NCBI RefSeq assembly: GCF_034675845.1
Contig: NZ_JAUCCU010000001.1
Span: 1,736,001 to 1,800,000 of the forward strand
Direction: 5' to 3'
Source of the DNA: Castellaniella sp.
GTDB lineage: Bacteria; Pseudomonadota; Gammaproteobacteria; Burkholderiales; Burkholderiaceae_B
DNA length: 64,000 bases
Shown here: positions 27,163-38,015 of the stretch, one piece after another
Layout of the letters: the number at the start of each line of letters is the position of its first letter
Numbering within the stretch: the stretch's first letter is position 1
Program-made: the position numbers and the translations under genes
Notes under the pieces: model-generated
Seen by the model: only the letters and a program-made list of their open reading frames with translations
Told to the model about the DNA's origin: nothing
Database searches by the model: none

Positions 27163-27328
27163 TTCTCGGACGCGGGCCAGTGCCAGCATCTGGGCGGCGG
27201 TGCGCTGCGCCTGGACCAAGCCCTGGCGCATGGCCAGTAGCGCGGTGCGGGCTTCTGCCGGATCTCGTGCCTGTTCATGCCAGCCAGCTGGCCAGTTCCG
27301 ATTCATCCTCGATCAGCAAAATACGCAT
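27163..27328 (-). pseudogene. Collapsed two-component system: response-regulator start joined to histidine-kinase fragment
   Basis: On minus, the ATG at 27328 opens MRILLIEDESELASWLA and then a stop; the first ten residues are the first strand and acidic pocket of an OmpR-type receiver. In another frame, from 27276, the sequence reads EQARDPAEARTALLAMRQGL and VQAQRTAAQMLALARV, resembling the second helix of a HisKA dimerisation domain in the kinase usually encoded downstream of such regulators. So most of both genes was deleted, fusing the two ends. It fills the space between dgt and uvrA. The assignments rest on short segments. Confidence 0.6.
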
Positions 27329-27353
27329 GGCGTCTATGATAGGGGCAAGCAGC

Positions 27354-30212
<2,859 letters not shown>

Positions 30213-30300
30213 GCCGATAGGGGAGTTCAGGTTTTTCAAAGGGCAACTTGCTACTATAACGCGCAGCGCTTGCTTATCCTCGATTGGAATCCTGTCTCCC

Positions 30301-31506
30301 ATGAAGTCGCCCCGACCATCATCCCCCCCTCGTCTGAAGCTTACCCCCCTGGAACGCCGCAGCAGCATTGCCTTGGCCATGCTGTTTGCCGCCCGTATGC
30401 TGGGCCTGTTCTTGCTGACCCCGATTTTTGCCGTGGCTGCGGTTACCCTGGTGGGGGGAGACGACCCCGTGCGTGTGGGGCTGGCGTTGGGGGCGTATGG
30501 CCTGACCCAGGCAGTCATGCAGATCCCGCTGGGCATGGCCTCCGATCGCTATGGCCGACGCCCCGTCATCGTCTTTGGCATGGTGCTGTTCGTGCTGGGC
30601 GGCATTATTTGCGCGCTGACCAACGATGTGGACTGGGTGACCGTGGGGCGTGTCATCCAGGGACTGGGGGCGGTATCGGCCGCTATCACGGCCTGGATCG
30701 CCGATGCCACCCGTCCAGAGGTGCGCACTCGGGCGATGGCGATGGTGGGAGGCTCCATCGGCATTTCCTTTGCGCTGTCGCTGGTGCTGTCACCCTTGCT
30801 GGTGGGGCAGTTCGGCTTGTCGGGCTTGTTCTGGGCCATCAGCTTGCTGGGTTTCGTTTGTCTGCTGATTGCCATGTTTTTTGTGCCGAATGTGCCGAAA
30901 TCCGAGGCCGACATCATCCAGGCCACGGCGCATGATGTGCTGGCCCAAAAAGATTTGCTGCGTTTGAATTTCGGTGTCTTTTGCCTGCATTTCATCCTGA
31001 TGGCGCTGTTCATGGTGGCCCCTGGCCTGTTGGGCCGCCTGGGAGACTTTGAGACAGCCACGCTGTGGCAGGTGTATCTGCCGGTCATCCTGGTATCTTT
31101 TGTGCTGATGGTGCCCGCAGTGTTCTACACCGAAACCCGCAAGGTCCATAAAGCCGCACTCGAGCTATCCGTACTGGGCCTGGCCTTGGTATTGGGGGCC
31201 CTGCCGTGGCTGGATGGTTCCCTGGCCTTGGTCGTGGCCGCGTTGATCGGGTTTTTCGTGTTCTTCAATATTCTGGAGGCTCTGCAGCCTTCGCTGGTCT
31301 CGCGGGTGGCCCCGCCGGCTTATAAGGGCCTGGCCTTGGGCTTTTACAACACGGCCCAGTCATTGGGGGTGTTTGCCGGGGGGCTGTTGGGCGGCATTCT
31401 GGTGCAGTCCAGCGGGCCGAACATGGTGTTCTGGGTGTGCGCCATGATGGCCGTGGTCTGGCTGTATACCGCGCGGGGGTTCAAGGATATTCGCGGGGAT
31501 CGCTGA
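30301..31506 (+). CDS. MFS transporter (YajR-like drug/efflux family)
   Basis: A 401-residue major facilitator with about twelve membrane helices. Signature sequences: the loop 2-3 motif GMASDRYGRRPVIVFG and the helix 4 region GRVIQGLGAVSAAITAWIADAT, typical of proton-driven efflux carriers. Start at 30301 chosen because the family N-terminus is short and polar (MKSPRPS, then LTPLERRSS). It lies divergent to uvrA as in other Burkholderiales, where ssb usually follows directly; here the repeat region and the dpp operon lie in between. Substrate unknown. Confidence 0.88.
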   Translation: MKSPRPSSPPRLKLTPLERRSSIALAMLFAARMLGLFLLTPIFAVAAVTLVGGDDPVRVGLALGAYGLTQAVMQIPLGMASDRYGRRPVIVFGMVLFVLGGIICALTNDVDWVTVGRVIQGLGAVSAAITAWIADATRPEVRTRAMAMVGGSIGISFALSLVLSPLLVGQFGLSGLFWAISLLGFVCLLIAMFFVPNVPKSEADIIQATAHDVLAQKDLLRLNFGVFCLHFILMALFMVAPGLLGRLGDFETATLWQVYLPVILVSFVLMVPAVFYTETRKVHKAALELSVLGLALVLGALPWLDGSLALVVAALIGFFVFFNILEALQPSLVSRVAPPAYKGLALGFYNTAQSLGVFAGGLLGGILVQSSGPNMVFWVCAMMAVVWLYTARGFKDIRGDR

Positions 31507-31527
31507 GGGTTTTGGCGGGGGGTTGTG

Positions 31528-31609
31528 GGTTCTTTAGGGATAGCTCGTCGTTGTGTGAGGTGGCTTTTGGTTCTTCAGTGATGCCTCATCGTTGTATGAG
31601 GTGGCGGGC
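31528..31609. repeat. Two imperfect tandem copies of a 41-bp unit
   Basis: Unit 1 (31528-31568) and unit 2 (31569-31609) both begin GGTTCTT and both contain CGTTGTRTGAGGTGGC. The second copy of that 16-mer is the outer left arm of the adjacent stem-loop element; the first copy (31549-31564) matches the complement of the right arm exactly, so two alternative stems can form. Confidence 0.7.
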
Positions 31610-31688
31610 GGGACAGGTCGTATTTTGGCGGCTTCGCCGAGTATGTTGAGGTTGACTCCAACAGTCCCGCCCGCCACCTCACACAACG
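31590..31688 (+). repeat. Structured palindromic element, copy A
   Basis: Left arm 31590-31614 and right arm 31664-31688 pair over 25 bp with one mismatch. The 49-nt core (31615-31663) holds two inner hairpins: GGCG-GCTT-CGCC, and TGTTGAGG paired with CTCCAACA. The whole would fold into a three-way junction. The core is 39/49 identical, without gaps, to the reverse complement of the core of copy B. Confidence 0.85.
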
Positions 31689-31761
31689 ATGTGACGACAA
31701 TTGGAATGCTTGGGGTCGGGGTATATCCACGATGTCGCTATTTTGGGAGTTATTTCACGCT

Positions 31762-31841
31762 GCTGTTTTCAGCTGTTTCTTGTGGGTAGATCTGTCGCGT
31801 CGCTGTTTTCAGTTGTTGCTTGTGGGGTAGCCCCTGTAGCG
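31762..31841. repeat. Two imperfect tandem copies of a 40-bp unit
   Basis: 31762-31801 and 31802-31841 both start GCTGTTTTCAG and share CTTGTGGG. A further partial start (GCCATTTTCGTCG) follows at 31843. They fill the space between the two structured elements. Confidence 0.65.
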
Positions 31842-31856
31842 TCGCCATTTTCGTCG

Positions 31857-31957
31857 ATTGCTGTCCAGGGGGTGGGCAGGACTGTTGGAGCTGGCCCCAA
31901 CATCCCCGGCGCAGCCGCCAAATTGCGACCTGTCCTGCCCACCCCCTGGACAGCAAT
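31857..31957 (-). repeat. Structured palindromic element, copy B (inverted)
   Basis: Left arm 31857-31882 and right arm 31932-31957 pair perfectly over 26 bp around a core of exactly 49 nt (31883-31931). Read on minus, the core matches copy A at 39 of 49 positions and forms the same two hairpins; the A-C mismatch of copy A (TGTTGAGG) is a G-C pair here. The outer arms differ in sequence from copy A except for the innermost GGAC but still pair. On minus it follows dppF and could also end the dpp transcript. Confidence 0.85.
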
Positions 31958-31974
31958 GAAACCCCCCAGAAGAA

Positions 31975-31987
31975 CCCCCCCCCCCCC
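31975..31987 (+). repeat. 13-base C homopolymer just downstream of dppF
   Basis: Thirteen consecutive C (G on minus) 17 bp past the dppF stop. Slippage-prone, but lies after the last codon and outside any evident promoter. Confidence 0.8.
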
Positions 31988-32004
31988 AGATTTCGGAAGA
32001 AACT

Positions 32005-33027
32005 TTAAGGCGTCCCCAAATCCTGTTCCACCGCATAACAGGCCACCAGTCGCCCACCCTGGTCCTTGAGCGCAGGCAGTTTTTCCCGGCAAACCGGCAT
32101 GACGCGGGGACAGCGGCTGCTGAAAGGGCAGCCGGGTGGCGGATTCAGCGGGCTGGGCAGCTCGCCGGTGATGCGGATGCGCTCACCGTGGCCGTCCTGG
32201 TTCAAACGCGGGGTCGCTGACAGCAGTGCCTGGGTATATGGGTGCAGCGGCTGACCGAAAATCGCTGCCTTGCTGCCCTGTTCGACGACCTTGCCCAGAT
32301 ACATCACCATGACTTCGTCGGCCAGGTGTTCCACCACCGACAGGTCATGCGAAATAAATACATAGGACAGGCCGAGTTCGGTCTGCAGATCCTTCATCAG
32401 GTTCAGCACCTGGGCGCGTACCGACACGTCCAGCGCCGAGACGGCTTCGTCGGCCACCAGGATTTCCGGGTCCAGCATCAGGCCGCGGGCGATCGCGATA
32501 CGCTGGCGCTGACCGCCGGAGAACATGTGGGGATAGCGGCTGTAGTGTTCCGGCCGCAGGCCCACGCGTTCCATCATGGCCTGTCCGCGCGTGCGTCGCT
32601 GGGCAGCATCCAGATCGGTGTTGATCAGCAGGGGCTCTTCCAGAATGTCGCTGATGCGCTTGCGCGGATTCAGCGAGGCGTAGGGGTTCTGGAAGATGAT
32701 CTGGATTTTCTTGCGCCGCAGGCGGGCGAGTTCGGGACTGGTCTGCGATACATCCTGTCCACGGTACAGCAGCTGTCCGGCGGTGGGCTGCTCAATCATG
32801 GTCAGCACCCGGGCCAGGGTGGATTTGCCACAGCCGGATTCGCCCACCACGGCCAGTGTCTTGCCCGTCTGCAGCGTGAACGATACCCCGTCCAGTGCCT
32901 TGACGGATCGTTTGGGCTTCAGGAAGCCGCTCTCGACTGCGTAGTGACGTTTCAGATCGATGGCTTGCAGGACCACGTCATCGGCGTTGGCGCCTGCGGC
33001 GGGGGAGGGTGATGCTGTGCTGTTCAT
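32005..33027 (-). CDS. dppF: Dipeptide/oligopeptide ABC transporter ATPase DppF
   Basis: Second nucleotide-binding subunit of a peptide importer. The 340-residue protein has Walker A GESGCGKST near residue 62, signature FSGGQRQR, Walker B ILVADEAVSALD, and the C-terminal OppDF cysteine-containing region (GCPFSSRCP) that in this subfamily can bind an iron-sulfur cluster. It overlaps dppD by 4 nt (ATGA). Last gene of the dppABCDF operon. Confidence 0.94.
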   Translation of the reverse strand: MNSTASPSPAAGANADDVVLQAIDLKRHYAVESGFLKPKRSVKALDGVSFTLQTGKTLAVVGESGCGKSTLARVLTMIEQPTAGQLLYRGQDVSQTSPELARLRRKKIQIIFQNPYASLNPRKRISDILEEPLLINTDLDAAQRRTRGQAMMERVGLRPEHYSRYPHMFSGGQRQRIAIARGLMLDPEILVADEAVSALDVSVRAQVLNLMKDLQTELGLSYVFISHDLSVVEHLADEVMVMYLGKVVEQGSKAAIFGQPLHPYTQALLSATPRLNQDGHGERIRITGELPSPLNPPPGCPFSSRCPRVMPVCREKLPALKDQGGRLVACYAVEQDLGTP

Positions 33028-34019
33028 GCGGAAACCCCGGTGGATGCTTCGACGGGCTGGCCCAGGTCATTGAGCGGTGTGTGACATTTGACCTGGCGGC
33101 CTTCGGGGCCGTGCAGTGCCGGCTCCTCGGTGTGGCAGCGGGCCGTGGCATAGGGACAGCGTGGGCTGAGCAGACAGCCTTGAGGACGGTCATAGCGCCC
33201 CGGCACTACGCCCGGCAGAGACACCAGCCGGTCGGCATCCCTGGAGAACTCCGGCAGCGCGCGCAGCAGCGCCTGCGTGTATGGGTGGCGTGGATGACGG
33301 AAGATTTCGCTGGCTGGGCCGGATTCGACCAGTTGGCCGGCATACATCACCAGAATGCGGTCAGCCGCCTGAGCGACCAAGGCCAGATCGTGGGTGATCA
33401 GCACCAGTCCCAGGCCCTGTTGGCGCTGCAGATCCAGCAACAGATCCATGATCTGTGCCTGGATGGTAACGTCCAACGCGGTGGTGGGCTCGTCGGCAAT
33501 CAGCAGGCGCGGATTGCAGGCAATTGCCATGGCAATCATCACCCGCTGGCTCATGCCGCCCGAGAGTTGATGCGGATAGGCCTTCAGGCGCGAGATCGGG
33601 TCGGGGATGCCGACCTGGTCCAGCAGCTCCAGCACCCGCGCCCGCAGAGCCTTGCGCGAGCCACCCTGGTGTACGCGCAGTGCCTCGGCGATCTGGTATT
33701 CCACCGTATAACAGGGGTTCAGGCTGGTCATCGGGTCCTGGAAGATCATGGAGATCTTCGAGCCGACGATTTCGCGGCGCTTTTTCTCGGGCAGGGACAG
33801 CAGGTCCTGGTCCTCGAAGCGCAAGGCGTCGGCATGCACCCGGCCTGGGAAATCGATCAGGCCCATCAAGGCCAGCGAGCTGACGGATTTGCCTGACCCG
33901 GATTCGCCGACCAGGCCGACGACCTCGCCGGCATTGACGTGGTAGCTGACGCGATCCACCGCCTTGAAGGGGGCGGATTCTTCGCCAAAATGCACGGACA
34001 GATTGCGGACTTCCAGCAT
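33024..34019 (-). CDS. dppD: Dipeptide/oligopeptide ABC transporter ATPase DppD
   Basis: First nucleotide-binding subunit of the peptide importer, pairing with DppF on the inner face of DppB/DppC. In 331 residues: Walker A GESGSGKSV near residue 37, signature LSGGMSQR, Walker B LLIADEPTTALD, and the C-terminal GCLLSPRCPYA cysteine region. It lies 12 bp after dppC and overlaps dppF. Confidence 0.94.
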   Translation of the reverse strand: MLEVRNLSVHFGEESAPFKAVDRVSYHVNAGEVVGLVGESGSGKSVSSLALMGLIDFPGRVHADALRFEDQDLLSLPEKKRREIVGSKISMIFQDPMTSLNPCYTVEYQIAEALRVHQGGSRKALRARVLELLDQVGIPDPISRLKAYPHQLSGGMSQRVMIAMAIACNPRLLIADEPTTALDVTIQAQIMDLLLDLQRQQGLGLVLITHDLALVAQAADRILVMYAGQLVESGPASEIFRHPRHPYTQALLRALPEFSRDADRLVSLPGVVPGRYDRPQGCLLSPRCPYATARCHTEEPALHGPEGRQVKCHTPLNDLGQPVEASTGVSA

Positions 34020-34031
34020 GGTCTGCCCTCC

Positions 34032-34922
34032 TTAGACTTTCAGGCGCGGGTCCAGCGCATCGCGCAGACCGTCACCCATGAGATTGAATGCCAGCACGGC
34101 CAGCAAAATGGCCAGACCTGGAAACGTCACGACCCACCAGGCACTTTGTGCGAACTGCAGCACATCGGCCAGCATGGTGCCCCATTCGGGGGTGGGCGGC
34201 TGGGCGCCCATGCCCAGAAAGCCCAGTGCCGCCATATCCAGGATGGCATTGGAAAAGCCCAGCGAGGCCTGTACGATCAGCGGTGCTACGCAATTAGGCA
34301 GAATATTGATGAACATCTGGCGCCAGGCGCCCGCGCCTACTACCCGGGATGCAATCACGTAATCCCGGGTCATTTCGCGCAGCACGGCGGCACGGCTTAG
34401 GCGCACATAGTGCGGCAGCGCCACGAAACTGAGCGCTAAAGACGCATTGACGATGGATGGCCCGAAAATCGCCACCAGCACCAGGGCCAGCAGCAGGCTG
34501 GGCAGCGCCAGCATGATGTCCACCACGCGCATGATGGAGATATCCACCACGCCGCCCGTATAGCCGGCCAGCACGCCGAAGAAAATCCCCAGCACCAGCG
34601 AGATGCTGACCACCAGAAAGCCCACCAGCAGCGACAGCCGCGCCCCGAAGATCAGGCGCGAGAGCACATCGCGGCCCACGTCATCGGTGCCCAGCAGGAA
34701 TTGCCAGCTGCCGCCGGTTTCCCAGACGGGCGGTTGCAGCAGGTGTTCGCGGAATTGCTCGGTTGGGTCGTGCGGCGCGATCAGGTTGGCGCCGATAGCC
34801 ACCAGCAGCATGACGACGATGTAGATCAGGCCGATCAGGGCGCCACGGTTGCGGGAGAAGTCCTGCCAGAAGGATTTGAAGGGCCCCGGAGGGGCGGGCA
34901 TGGTTTGGGTGAGTTCAGTCAT
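34032..34922 (-). CDS. dppC: Dipeptide ABC transporter permease DppC
   Basis: Inner membrane permease, 296 residues with about six helices. It starts with a cytoplasmic tail, then GLIYIVVMLLVAIGANLIAP, the OppC-type GTDDVGRDVLSRLIFGAR, and the EAA loop around ASRVVGAGAWRQMFINILPN that contacts the ATPases. It overlaps the dppB stop by one base (TAATG). Confidence 0.94.
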   Translation of the reverse strand: MTELTQTMPAPPGPFKSFWQDFSRNRGALIGLIYIVVMLLVAIGANLIAPHDPTEQFREHLLQPPVWETGGSWQFLLGTDDVGRDVLSRLIFGARLSLLVGFLVVSISLVLGIFFGVLAGYTGGVVDISIMRVVDIMLALPSLLLALVLVAIFGPSIVNASLALSFVALPHYVRLSRAAVLREMTRDYVIASRVVGAGAWRQMFINILPNCVAPLIVQASLGFSNAILDMAALGFLGMGAQPPTPEWGTMLADVLQFAQSAWWVVTFPGLAILLAVLAFNLMGDGLRDALDPRLKV

Positions 34923-35947
34923 TATCGCCCCTGTTTCTGACGAATCCGCGGGTCGGCGAAGCCATACAAAATATCGACAAACATATTGACCACGATGATG
35001 ATGGTGGCGACGATCAATATCCCGCCCTGGACGACCGGGTAGTCGCGTTGTTCCAGGCCTTGAATCAGCCAGCGACCAATGCCGGGCCAGGAGAAGATGG
35101 TTTCGGTCAGGATGGCGCCCACCATCAGCACCCCGACCTGCAGGCCGATGACGGTGATGACGGGCAGCAGCGCATTGCGCAGGGCATGCACAATGACCAC
35201 GCGCAGACGCGACAGGCCCTTGGCGCGGGCCGTGCGGATGTAGTCCTCGTTCAGGACTTCCAGCATGGACGAGCGCGTCATGCGCACAATCACCGCCAAT
35301 GGAATTGTGCCCAGCACAAACGCGGGCAGCACAATATGGTGCAGGGCGTCCAGGAAGTCACCGGGTTCACCGAACAGCCAGGTGTCGATCAACATGAAGC
35401 CGGTCAGGGGCTCGCTAGGGTCCAGAAACAGGGCGGCGCTGACGCGTCCCGACACCGGCATCAGATCCCATTGCACCGAGACCAGCATGATCAGCATCAG
35501 CCCCCACCAGAATACGGGCATGGAATAGCCCGTCAGGGCGGCGGTGATGGAGGCGTGGTCGAACCAGGAGCCGCGCTTGACAGCGGCCAGCACGCCGACG
35601 GGGATGCCGATCGCCAGGGCGATGCACATGGCCATGAAGCTGAGTTCCAGGGTAGCCTGGAAACGCGGCACGAACTCTTCCCAAATCGGGGTGCGGGTCG
35701 TCAGCGATGTGCCCAGGTCACCCTGCAGCAGGCTCTTGATGTAGTGGAAATACTGGGTGGTCCAGGGTTGGTCCAGGCCCAGCTGCGCCATCATGGCGGC
35801 GTGCTGCTCTGGCGACAGGCCCCGTTCGCCCGCCATGATCAGCACGGGGTCGCCGGGGATCAGGTGGATGAATACAAAGGTCAGCAGGGTAATGCCGATG
35901 AACGTGGGGATAGCCAGCCCGACGCGCTTGAGGATAAAGGAAAACAT
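34922..35947 (-). CDS. dppB: Dipeptide ABC transporter permease DppB
   Basis: Inner membrane permease, 341 residues. N-terminal helix FILKRVGLAIPTFIGITLLTF, the family motif HLIPGDPV, a periplasmic region, and the EAA-type loop TARAKGLSRLRVVIVHALRNALLPVITVIG near residue 240. Partner of DppC. It lies 140 bp after dppA, the longest gap in the operon; the gap holds no clear terminator. Confidence 0.94.
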   Translation of the reverse strand: MFSFILKRVGLAIPTFIGITLLTFVFIHLIPGDPVLIMAGERGLSPEQHAAMMAQLGLDQPWTTQYFHYIKSLLQGDLGTSLTTRTPIWEEFVPRFQATLELSFMAMCIALAIGIPVGVLAAVKRGSWFDHASITAALTGYSMPVFWWGLMLIMLVSVQWDLMPVSGRVSAALFLDPSEPLTGFMLIDTWLFGEPGDFLDALHHIVLPAFVLGTIPLAVIVRMTRSSMLEVLNEDYIRTARAKGLSRLRVVIVHALRNALLPVITVIGLQVGVLMVGAILTETIFSWPGIGRWLIQGLEQRDYPVVQGGILIVATIIIVVNMFVDILYGFADPRIRQKQGR

Positions 35948-36087
35948 GGTGCGAGTAGCCCCTAAGGGTCTCGCCCAGCCGGAGGCCGGGCGGGAAGGGA
36001 AGCGATTGCCGGGCAGGATGGACCAGAGCCCGGCAAGCCCCTTCAGCGCCTATGGGTGCCATAGGCGCCAAAGCGGCATCCGGGCGG

Positions 36088-37686
36088 TTACTTGCCCAGA
36101 CTGACCTGGTCGAAGACGTGTCGGCCCAGGGGGGACACGGTATAGCCTTCGACGTTCTTGCGCAGCGGTTCGAATACCGTCGAGTGCGCGATCATGACGG
36201 CAGGCGCCTGGTCGTGCATCACCTGTTGGGCCTGCTTGTACAGTTCCACGCGTTTGGCGTGATCTGCCGTGGTGCGTGCAGGCTGGATCAGGTCTTCGAA
36301 GGGCTGGTAGCACCAGCGGGAATAGTTGGAACCTGATTTGGCGGCGGCGCAGCTGAACAGGGTGGCCAGGAAGTTATCGGGATCGCCGTTATCCCCTGTC
36401 CAACCAATCAGCATGGTCTGGTGTTCGCCATTTTTGGTGCGCTTCAGGTATTCGCCCCATTCGAAGGACACGATCTTGGCTTTGACGCCGACCTTGGCCC
36501 AGTCGGCCTGGATCATTTCAGCCATGCGCCGGGCATTGGGGTTATAGGGGCGCTGTACCGGCATGGCCCACAGATCGGTTTCAAAGCCGTCGGGATAGCC
36601 TGCTTCAGCCAGCAGAGCCTTGGCCTTGGCAACATCGAACGGCCAGTCCTGAACAGCGTCGTTGTAGCTCCACATCGTGGGCGGCAGCAGGTTCTTGGCA
36701 GGTTGGCCGGCCCCCTGGAAGACGGCTTCGATGATGGCGGGCTTGTCGATGGCCATGGACAGGGCCTGACGCACCTTGACGTTGTCAAAGGGTTTCTTGT
36801 CGGTGTTGAACGACAGATAACCCACGTTCAAGCCGGCTTGCTCCAGGAGCTGCACGTCTGGGTTCTTTTTGATGGAATCCAGATCTGCCGGGTTGGGGTA
36901 GGGCATGGACTGACATTCGTTTTTCTGCAGCTTGGCATAGCGCACGGAGGCGTCCGGCGTGATGGCAAACACCAGACGATCAACCTTGGCCTTGTTGCCC
37001 CAGTAGCTGTCGAATTTCTTGTACAGAATACGGGCGTCTTTCTGGTAGGTGACGAATTCGAAGGGGCCCGTGCCGACAGGGTCGGAATCGACCTTGGTGG
37101 GGGTTTTGGCCTTCATCATCGCATCGGCATATTCAGCCGACTGGATCGAGGTGAAGTCCATGCCCAGGTTGGCAATGAAGGGTGCTTCCGGGCGGGCCAG
37201 CACGAAGCGCACCGTGTGGTCGTCGACCTTTTCGATTTTTTCGATCAGTTCGCCCATGCCCATGTCATTGAAGTACTGATAGGCGGCGTTCGAGACCTTG
37301 TGGTAGGGGTGGTTGGCATCGAACTGGCGCAAAAAGGAGAACAGCACGTCGTCGGCATTGAAGTCGCGCGTGGGGGCAAAGCCTTTGTTCGAATGAAATT
37401 TGACGCCCTTGCGCAGATGGAAGGTGTAGGTTTTTCCGTCTTCGCTGACATCCCAGGATTCTGCCAGGCCAGGAACCACTTCGGTGGTACCGGGTTTGAA
37501 TTCGACCAGACGGTCAAAGATGGGGTGGATGGCGTCGTTGGATGTGCCGGAAGTAAAGAAGGCGGCATTGAAGCCCTCGGGCGAGCCTTCAGAGCAGTAG
37601 ACGTAGGTGGTGGCGGCTTGGGCGGAGCCAAAGGCCAGGGCCAAGGAAATCAGGGATAGACCTAGTGTACGTTTGGAAATTTTCAT
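36088..37686 (-). CDS. dppA: Periplasmic dipeptide-binding protein DppA
   Basis: SBP_bac_5 substrate-binding protein, 532 residues. Start at 37686, preceded by AGGAG; the ATG further upstream (37764) has no homology. Signal peptide MKISKRTLGLSLISLALAFG, cut after AQA. The mature start YVYCSEGSPEGFNA with EGSPEGF and the downstream SWDVSEDGKTYTFHLRKGVKF are typical of DppA; two further cysteines (ECQSMPYPNP, LFSCAAA) recur in the family. Likely binds di- and tripeptides; some members bind haem or 5-aminolevulinate. Confidence 0.94.
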   Translation of the reverse strand: MKISKRTLGLSLISLALAFGSAQAATTYVYCSEGSPEGFNAAFFTSGTSNDAIHPIFDRLVEFKPGTTEVVPGLAESWDVSEDGKTYTFHLRKGVKFHSNKGFAPTRDFNADDVLFSFLRQFDANHPYHKVSNAAYQYFNDMGMGELIEKIEKVDDHTVRFVLARPEAPFIANLGMDFTSIQSAEYADAMMKAKTPTKVDSDPVGTGPFEFVTYQKDARILYKKFDSYWGNKAKVDRLVFAITPDASVRYAKLQKNECQSMPYPNPADLDSIKKNPDVQLLEQAGLNVGYLSFNTDKKPFDNVKVRQALSMAIDKPAIIEAVFQGAGQPAKNLLPPTMWSYNDAVQDWPFDVAKAKALLAEAGYPDGFETDLWAMPVQRPYNPNARRMAEMIQADWAKVGVKAKIVSFEWGEYLKRTKNGEHQTMLIGWTGDNGDPDNFLATLFSCAAAKSGSNYSRWCYQPFEDLIQPARTTADHAKRVELYKQAQQVMHDQAPAVMIAHSTVFEPLRKNVEGYTVSPLGRHVFDQVSLGK

Positions 37687-37858
37687 TTTTCTCCTCGCTT
37701 GTGTGCGTGAATCAGCGAGAACATAGCATGAAATGCCGTATTTACCGTAGCCCCAAGGCATCAAGGATTACCCGAATGCGGGTTTGTGAAACTTTCTTTA
37801 AAGCCGCGTATTCATTGGGTTTTTGGTGGTTTTATTGATTTTTATTTAATTGAATATT

Positions 37859-37870
37859 TTGTGTATACAA
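37859..37870. promoter_or_regulatory. HutC-like operator TTGTGTATACAA upstream of dppA
   Basis: Differs by one base from the site in front of hutI (TTGTCTATACAA), lies 173 bp before the dppA start and overlaps a possible -10 element (TATACA on minus). A GntR/HutC-type regulator is encoded at 44683-45414. Function is inferred only. Confidence 0.35.
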
Positions 37871-37952
37871 CCGGGCGGGTGTTACCTTTTTAGTGGGCAG
37901 GTATAACTTTTTCAGGCAGGATGCAAGATTTGCTAGACCTGATCGGGCCATG

Positions 37953-37989
37953 AAAAAGGCCTGCGCCGCGTGGTTCGGGGCAGGCCTTT
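37953..37989 (-). terminator. Rho-independent terminator of ssb
   Basis: A 10-bp stem AAAGGCCTGC / GCAGGCCTTT (37955-37964 with 37980-37989), loop 15 nt, followed on minus by TT and then CATGG. It lies 27 bp after the ssb stop. Confidence 0.8.
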
Positions 37990-38015
37990 GAAGCCGCAAG
38001 TAATGTGGTTTTGTT

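Larger units (their letters stand above)
31507..32004. other. 498-bp repeat-rich intergenic region
   Basis: No convincing gene. In order it holds two tandem copies of a 41-bp unit, a ~100-bp stem-loop element, two copies of a 40-bp unit, a second stem-loop element in inverted orientation, and a 13-base C tract. Short open frames here follow the repeats and look like chance. It separates the convergent MFS and dppF genes. Confidence 0.8.
37687..38015. other. 329-bp region between dppA and ssb
   Basis: AT-rich in its dppA-proximal part, which must hold the dpp promoter on minus. Contains a HutC-like palindrome (37859-37870) and the ssb terminator (37953-37989). No convincing gene. Confidence 0.7.

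Noticed and set aside
31769..32092. Open frames of 60-120 codons across the repeat region before dppF
   Set aside because: They read through the inverted repeats and the poly-C tract; arms translate to mirrored low-complexity Gly/Pro sequence with no signal or homology.
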